Below are positions 14,912 to 19,064 of a stretch of DNA of 19,064 bases, piece by piece. Origin of the DNA: Pirellulaceae bacterium. GTDB taxonomy: Bacteria; Planctomycetota; Planctomycetia; Pirellulales; Pirellulaceae. Under the pieces are notes generated by a model, which saw nothing but the letters and a program-made list of their open reading frames with translations, did no database searches and was not told where the DNA came from. How positions within the stretch are numbered: the stretch's first letter is position 1; each line of letters begins with the position of its first letter. The position numbers were made by a program, and so were the translations under genes. The stretch lies in the NCBI GenBank assembly GCA_013002105.1, contig JABDKS010000912.1, forward strand, positions 1-19,064. Reading direction: 5' to 3'.

Positions 14912-16378
14912 ATGTCCATTTCCGGTCCCGATGTTCATCGCATGCTGATGACTGGATACACCGATGCGCAGCAACGACTCGAATCGGCACGCGCCACGAT
15001 TGGTCAAACCAAAGAGCAACGAGACGAATTGGATGACAACCGGGGCGAAGCCTTGGTCGATTTGGCCGAGCATTACCTGCCCGAATTGACGCGCGACGCC
15101 ATCCGATCGACGTGGGATGAAATCCGCGCGACGGTCTCGCAAATCCTGCTCCGTAAAGAAGAACATCGACAGAAACTGCGTGAATCGCTGGATCGATTGA
15201 ATCTCAATCGTGAACACGAAGAAAGCCAACTGGTCGACATCACACAGCGACTGGACGCCGCGAGTGACGAACAACAAAAGGTCGCCGATCAGGTCGAAGA
15301 TGTCCTCCGCGAGGACCAGCAATTCGTCGGACTTTCGGATCGGGCGGCCGAAGCTGAAGCGGCGCTGGAGCGTGCCGAAGCCAACTTGCAAGAAATCGAA
15401 CAGGATGCCGCTCTAAAGCTTCCCGCCTACGACAACAACAAACTGTTCCGCTATTTGTACGACCAGGGATTTGGGACGGCACAATACAGCAAGCGAGGTT
15501 TCACGCGACGGATGGACCGCTCGGTTGCCAAGTTCATCAACTATGTCAAAGCGAGGCAGGGCTATGAGTTTCTGAAAACCACGCCGTCACAAATGCGAAA
15601 GATCATCGCACAGGATCGGCAATCGTTTGAGACCGTAATGTTGGAATTGGAACGGCGACGCGATCAGGTGGCGGCGGAACTGAATTTGCCCAGCAAGATC
15701 GAGCAGACCGAGAAGTTGTTTACTCAACGGACCGAACAAATAGCGGTTTTGGACCAACTTCAGCAACAAACTCGCGGAATCGAAAGAGAGCTCACCGAAC
15801 TCGAAGGGACTCGCGGGCCATATTACCGCGAAGCCATCTCACTGTTTCGAAAGATGCTGGAACAGTCCGACACTCGCGATCTTGCTCGCCGCGCCCGAAC
15901 AACACGAGAGATCACTGATGACCAGATCGTTGCTAAGCTGAGCGGGGTGGATGCAGAAATTCAACAGTTGGACCAGACAGCGCGGCGACGTCGTGATGAA
16001 CTGGATGACATGCAAGAGTATTTGGAAGCTCTCGGTCGATTGATTCAACGGTTTCGGTCATCGCAATTCGACTCATCGCGGTCGGAATTTGCTACGTCGC
16101 TGGATGTGGCCGGCGGATTACAACGGGCACGTAACCGTCGCGACATTGAAGATTTCTGGGAGACGATTCGGCGCGCCCAGCGTTGGGGCCCCACCGCCGT
16201 CGAACAAATCACAGCGGTGGCTTCGCATCCGTTGACCCAGATTCTGATCAACGCGATGGCACACGCCGCCGGGGGTGCCTTGCAAAATCACGCCCGTCGC
16301 GCCGGTCGGCGTCATTCGCGTAAAAGTTCCTGGGATGGCTGGGGCAGCAGCAGCGGCGATTTTTTTCGTCGTCGCTAA
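14912..16378 (+). CDS. Large coiled-coil protein of unknown function
   Basis: 488 aa with no signal peptide. Residues about 10-168 and 228-375 are long heptad-like coiled coils rich in Glu, Gln, Arg and Leu. Between them lies a compact, probably folded and conserved segment (about 168-228) with LPAYDNNKLFRYLYDQGFGT, then RRMDRSVAKFINYVKARQGYEFL. Residues about 428-458 are Ala-rich and mildly hydrophobic (QILINAMAHAAGGAL), and the end is an Arg/Ser/Gly-rich low-complexity tail (WDGWGSSSGDFFRRR). Such a protein may scaffold an assembly at the membrane, with the tail-anchored protein encoded upstream; this is inference. I do not recognise a named family. AGG of TTTTTAGG is 11 nt before the ATG. 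The gene converges with the next one, with only 10 nt between stops. Confidence 0.78.
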   Translation: MSISGPDVHRMLMTGYTDAQQRLESARATIGQTKEQRDELDDNRGEALVDLAEHYLPELTRDAIRSTWDEIRATVSQILLRKEEHRQKLRESLDRLNLNREHEESQLVDITQRLDAASDEQQKVADQVEDVLREDQQFVGLSDRAAEAEAALERAEANLQEIEQDAALKLPAYDNNKLFRYLYDQGFGTAQYSKRGFTRRMDRSVAKFINYVKARQGYEFLKTTPSQMRKIIAQDRQSFETVMLELERRRDQVAAELNLPSKIEQTEKLFTQRTEQIAVLDQLQQQTRGIERELTELEGTRGPYYREAISLFRKMLEQSDTRDLARRARTTREITDDQIVAKLSGVDAEIQQLDQTARRRRDELDDMQEYLEALGRLIQRFRSSQFDSSRSEFATSLDVAGGLQRARNRRDIEDFWETIRRAQRWGPTAVEQITAVASHPLTQILINAMAHAAGGALQNHARRAGRRHSRKSSWDGWGSSSGDFFRRR

Positions 16379-16388
16379 AACGCGATGT

Positions 16389-18275
16389 TTACTGTTTGGG
16401 CAGCTTGCTGCGAATCGCGACGGTGAAATACCGGTGTCGAACCCAGTGCGGTTCCACATCCAGTCGCCAACACGCCTGTTCGATCGCCGGCAACTCATCC
16501 GAGATGGCAGGCAACTTGCCCAGCGGGGCAAGCTGATGGGCGATCCCCGGCAGTGTGATGAAACGAGAGACAGCCGCCTCCAAATGCAAACGACGGATCG
16601 CGCCACCGACTTGCAAAAAATCTTGAAGCTCAGCCGATGAGATCGCACCAGCAGCCTCCATACTTAACGGCAAATACTCTTCGTCAACGAGCATACTGAC
16701 TTTCAAGTCGTCTAATTCACGTTGAACCGGCATACCGACGGCAACATTGGAATAGTGAATCCCGGTGTGGCGAACCAGTGCGGTCAGACTCCCTTGTTTC
16801 AATCGAACCATTTCCTCTTCTGACAATCGCATACCCAGCAGCACGCTGGCTGCTTCGAAGACTTTCCAACCGGCCCCCGGTCCGAACTGGGGCGTCACGA
16901 CAACACGTTTTCCCAACGCCGGTCTGCCATACATTTTCGGCTTGTTGGTCGTCTTCAAATCAAGCTTTTGAACGATCGCGGCACTTGCGTTGGGATACGC
17001 CCGCGTGAGCGTCTTGACTTGTTCGCGTGCAAAACGCTCCCGCCAAATCAAAGGCTGTTCGGTCGCGCGACCGTACGCAGCCACTTGTGCCGGAAAACCA
17101 GGTTGCTTGGACGCGAGTCGCGACAAGGCCGGCTCACAATCTTTGCTAATGCCTGAACCGATCATTCGACGATCGACATAACTGAGTGCGCTGAGCACGT
17201 CTGAGTAGACTTGCGGCACCTCTTCGGGTGGGGTCGCCGTTGCCGCAGCATCAATGACAGCGATGATTGCATTTTTGGCCGTCGTCTCCGCCTGAGAAAC
17301 CTGCTTCATCGCGGCCGTGTTGATTGACGACGGTTTGCTGGCGGCAAACGCCCATTGAATCGCGGTGTTACGAATCAGCGCGGCCGATGCGTTGCCCCAC
17401 TGACCAGCCAAATGCCGAATCGCGCCAGCGGCTCCCACGACAGAACCGTCCTTCAATCGGACCGTTCCACCGGATCCCATCTCGGTTCGCACCCGCCTTG
17501 CTTCGGCGGCAAACGCGTTCGCCACTTGCAGATTCTTACTGGCGGCTTGCTTGGCCTGTTCAAAGTATTGCTGGCGACGCACCGGAGCGAATTTGGAATC
17601 CAAGTCGCCGACGACGCCGATGAACTTGCTGAGAAATAGATTCTTATCTTTCGTCGGTAAAATGAATGTCAGCGAATACAACTCGATTCCCAATTTCTCC
17701 AGTTGTTGCTCGGCCTGTTCCAACCGGCCGTTCTTAATCTCCTGCGACATCTGATCAAGAAACTTGTCATTACGCGGCTTCGTTTTCGTCAACTGGAGTC
17801 GATTCTTTTGAGACTGTCGCGCGCCGGGTGTGGAACCGAGATACTTTCCCATCAACTTGAGCATCTCGAAATTGACCATGCCAATTTTTTGCTCCAAGTC
17901 TTTCGAGGCCGGTTCGCCCATCAATGCCAAATGTCGGGCGTCACGAGCCGCTTTCCAAAGCTCACCACCTGCTTTCTCCATTTGCTTGTAGGGCAATCGT
18001 GACGGATTATCTGATCGCTCCAGCAGATTGATAGCAGCCTGTTCCTGCTGGTTGTACAAGTCGTACAGGTCCTTGACCATCTCTTTGGCTTGAGGGATCG
18101 TTCCGTGGGCAGCGATTCCCCGGCTGGGATCTTTGCTGCTGGGATTAGCAAATGATGTGTTCGCGAACACCGTAACGATCAGCAACACACCTGCGATCGA
18201 TAGAAAACCGCCCGCTCGAAAACGTACGGCTGTTGGCAATGCATCTGATTGTGCCGAGCGATGAAATCGAGACAT
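16389..18275 (-). CDS. Large secreted, mostly helical protein of unknown function
   Basis: 628 aa. A long basic n-region (MSRFHRSAQSDALPTAVRF) and a hydrophobic segment (FLSIAGVLLIVTVFANTSFA) form a signal peptide, probably cut after SFA near residue 43; a retained signal anchor is possible. The mature part is mainly helical: about 50-240 has amphipathic helices (EMVKDLYDLYNQQEQAAINL), about 270-330 is Ala-rich, and the rest contains VVVTPQFGPGAGWKVFEAAS and LRHTGIHYSNV-type segments. I see no catalytic motif and recognise no family. The start is well supported: AAGGAGG lies 8 nt before ATG 18275, inside the end of the lipoprotein gene, whose TGA is 1 nt upstream. The coupling suggests that the two products act together in the periplasm or at the outer membrane. 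Confidence 0.82.
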   Translation of the reverse strand: MSRFHRSAQSDALPTAVRFRAGGFLSIAGVLLIVTVFANTSFANPSSKDPSRGIAAHGTIPQAKEMVKDLYDLYNQQEQAAINLLERSDNPSRLPYKQMEKAGGELWKAARDARHLALMGEPASKDLEQKIGMVNFEMLKLMGKYLGSTPGARQSQKNRLQLTKTKPRNDKFLDQMSQEIKNGRLEQAEQQLEKLGIELYSLTFILPTKDKNLFLSKFIGVVGDLDSKFAPVRRQQYFEQAKQAASKNLQVANAFAAEARRVRTEMGSGGTVRLKDGSVVGAAGAIRHLAGQWGNASAALIRNTAIQWAFAASKPSSINTAAMKQVSQAETTAKNAIIAVIDAAATATPPEEVPQVYSDVLSALSYVDRRMIGSGISKDCEPALSRLASKQPGFPAQVAAYGRATEQPLIWRERFAREQVKTLTRAYPNASAAIVQKLDLKTTNKPKMYGRPALGKRVVVTPQFGPGAGWKVFEAASVLLGMRLSEEEMVRLKQGSLTALVRHTGIHYSNVAVGMPVQRELDDLKVSMLVDEEYLPLSMEAAGAISSAELQDFLQVGGAIRRLHLEAAVSRFITLPGIAHQLAPLGKLPAISDELPAIEQACWRLDVEPHWVRHRYFTVAIRSKLPKQ

Positions 18276-18276
18276 C

Positions 18277-18927
18277 TCAGTTGCCTCCTTGAACGAGTGC
18301 CATCACGGTGCCACCGTTAAACATCACTGCCTTGCCATCGGACCCCACCAATGACGCACTGCCGATACTCGCTTTGAGCGTGTTCTTACTTACGTCAAAT
18401 TCGGCAAAGGTGACTGCTACCGATTTGCCCGGTGGTGTCATCGTGATCGGTGATGAGGCACTGGCTTGGAAGTAAAAGTCGCAAGCGACCGTCCGCCCCG
18501 TCAGCGACGCGGACGTTTCGACGTCCGTCGTTCCGTGAATCAACAGACAGGGAAACTTGCCAGGCAACGCGTTCAAATCGTAGGTGGATATTTGCACGAC
18601 ATTAGGCCGACCATCGCCAACAGAAATGACTTCTACTTTTGCAGAATCCATCTCGACCGGCGGCGACAACCGCAAAGAAACACTCCCCGATGCGGGCAAC
18701 TGTTGCTCGACGACTTGAACCGCCGACTGAGTGTACTCCTTGGTACGAACGGCAAAGTCTTGTGATTGCTGCTGCACCGAAGCAGCCATCTCCTTCATTT
18801 CGTCTTTGGAGCACCCCCCAGCAATCATCAAACACGCAATCATGAAACAGACAGCCCGCACGAGTGGCGTGACGGATTTGCCGTGTTGCAGGTCGCGATC
18901 AAGCGGATGTAGATCGAACAAGTACAT
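18277..18927 (-). CDS. Putative lipoprotein of unknown function
   Basis: About 216 aa from ATG 18927. CFMIACLMIAGGC places the lipid-modified Cys at residue 39, followed by SKDE; Ser at +2 would favour outer-membrane sorting by the E. coli rule. After a Gln-rich helical linker (SVQQQSQDFAVRTKEYTQ) comes a beta-rich domain (about 75-216) with VEVISVGDGRPNVVQIS, HGTTDVETSASLTGRTVACD and a C-terminal GGTVMALVQGG. No family is recognised. The start is uncertain. ATG 18927 gives a long n-region; GTG 18861 gives a short MRAVCF n-region that looks more like a lipoprotein signal; and an open frame runs up to TTG/ATG-type codons near 19059. Its TGA is 1 nt before the ATG of the secreted helical protein, so they form a coupled pair. 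Confidence 0.72.
   Translation of the reverse strand: MYLFDLHPLDRDLQHGKSVTPLVRAVCFMIACLMIAGGCSKDEMKEMAASVQQQSQDFAVRTKEYTQSAVQVVEQQLPASGSVSLRLSPPVEMDSAKVEVISVGDGRPNVVQISTYDLNALPGKFPCLLIHGTTDVETSASLTGRTVACDFYFQASASSPITMTPPGKSVAVTFAEFDVSKNTLKASIGSASLVGSDGKAVMFNGGTVMALVQGGN
18284..18290 (-). promoter_or_regulatory. Shine-Dalgarno AAGGAGG coupling lipoprotein and secreted protein
   Basis: AAGGAGG on the minus strand lies within the last codons of the lipoprotein gene, 8 nt before ATG 18275. It is the strongest ribosome-binding site in the window and suggests high or coupled translation of the secreted protein. Confidence 0.65.
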
Positions 18928-18993
18928 ATAAAATCCAAATTGATTCCTATTCGCGAACCCGTCGTAATCGACCGGGCAGATGATCAGATTGGC

Positions 18994-19029
18994 CCCTGTA
19001 CGCATGTAAAGCCCTGTTCGCATGCAGAG
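18994..19029. repeat. Two tandem 18-bp repeats upstream of the lipoprotein gene
   Basis: CCCTGTACGCATGTAAAG and CCCTGTTCGCATGCAGAG are adjacent and identical at 15 of 18 positions. They lie 67-102 bp upstream of ATG 18927, where a promoter or operator is expected. They could instead be part of coding sequence if the longer upstream start were used. The rest of 18928-19064 shows nothing clear. Confidence 0.4.
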
Positions 19030-19064
19030 CACAGGATACTGGCACCAACACGCCTCCATTAGAG

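Noticed and set aside
16118..16648. 176-codon minus-strand open frame across the convergent 3' ends
   Set aside because: It overlaps the ends of two better genes in other frames and has a Ser/Arg-rich, motif-free translation.
18928..19059. Extension of the lipoprotein to a start near 19059
   Set aside because: It would put more than 80 residues, including several Cys, before the lipobox, which does not fit a lipoprotein signal peptide.
1..19064. CRISPR array, tRNA, rRNA, insertion sequence or prophage
   Set aside because: No regularly spaced repeats, no transposase, integrase or phage motifs and no RNA-gene signatures were seen on either strand.

Overview
The window looks like chromosomal DNA from a planctomycete, probably of the Pirellulaceae (Rhodopirellula-like). 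The main reason is a 'PVC-type' multidomain cytochrome c gene, a family largely confined to Planctomycetes and Verrucomicrobia. Supporting signs are a Tat-exported TIM-barrel protein next to it, several lineage-typical proteins of unknown function, a 32-residue very basic protein, and rare Shine-Dalgarno sequences. No tRNA, rRNA, CRISPR array, insertion sequence or prophage gene is visible. Family assignments were made by reading motifs, not by a database search.

Layout. (1) 2-5010, plus strand: a tight four-gene operon, cut by the left edge. It encodes a PVC-type cytochrome c, a Tat-exported xylose-isomerase-like TIM barrel, a KDPG aldolase and a PfkB kinase of the KDG kinase type. The last two are consecutive steps (KDG to KDPG to pyruvate plus glyceraldehyde-3-phosphate). 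The first two are exported and may oxidise or isomerise the incoming sugar. (2) 5027-7018, minus strand: glutamine-dependent NAD+ synthetase with a TTG start. (3) 7252-7725, minus: a DUF1801 protein. It is divergent from 7885-11794, plus: a DUF2461 protein, a five-TM membrane phosphatase/sulfatase-fold protein resembling YejM/PbgA, and a secreted HExxH metallopeptidase-like protein. (4) 11795-12716, plus: a leader with GC-rich tandem repeats, then the 32-aa basic protein and a FabZ-like hot-dog dehydratase, closed by a strong bidirectional terminator.

(5) 12797-19064 is the least understood part and the best candidate for an undescribed system. A TelA/KlaA-like cytoplasmic helical protein (minus) is divergent from two plus-strand genes: a small tail-anchored membrane protein (possibly DUF6384) and a large coiled-coil protein. 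They share a 393-bp intergenic region with repeats. Convergent with these is a translationally coupled pair encoding a lipoprotein and a large secreted helical protein. Together this gives possible cytoplasmic, membrane and periplasmic components of an envelope-associated module. That joint role is inferred from gene order and topology alone.
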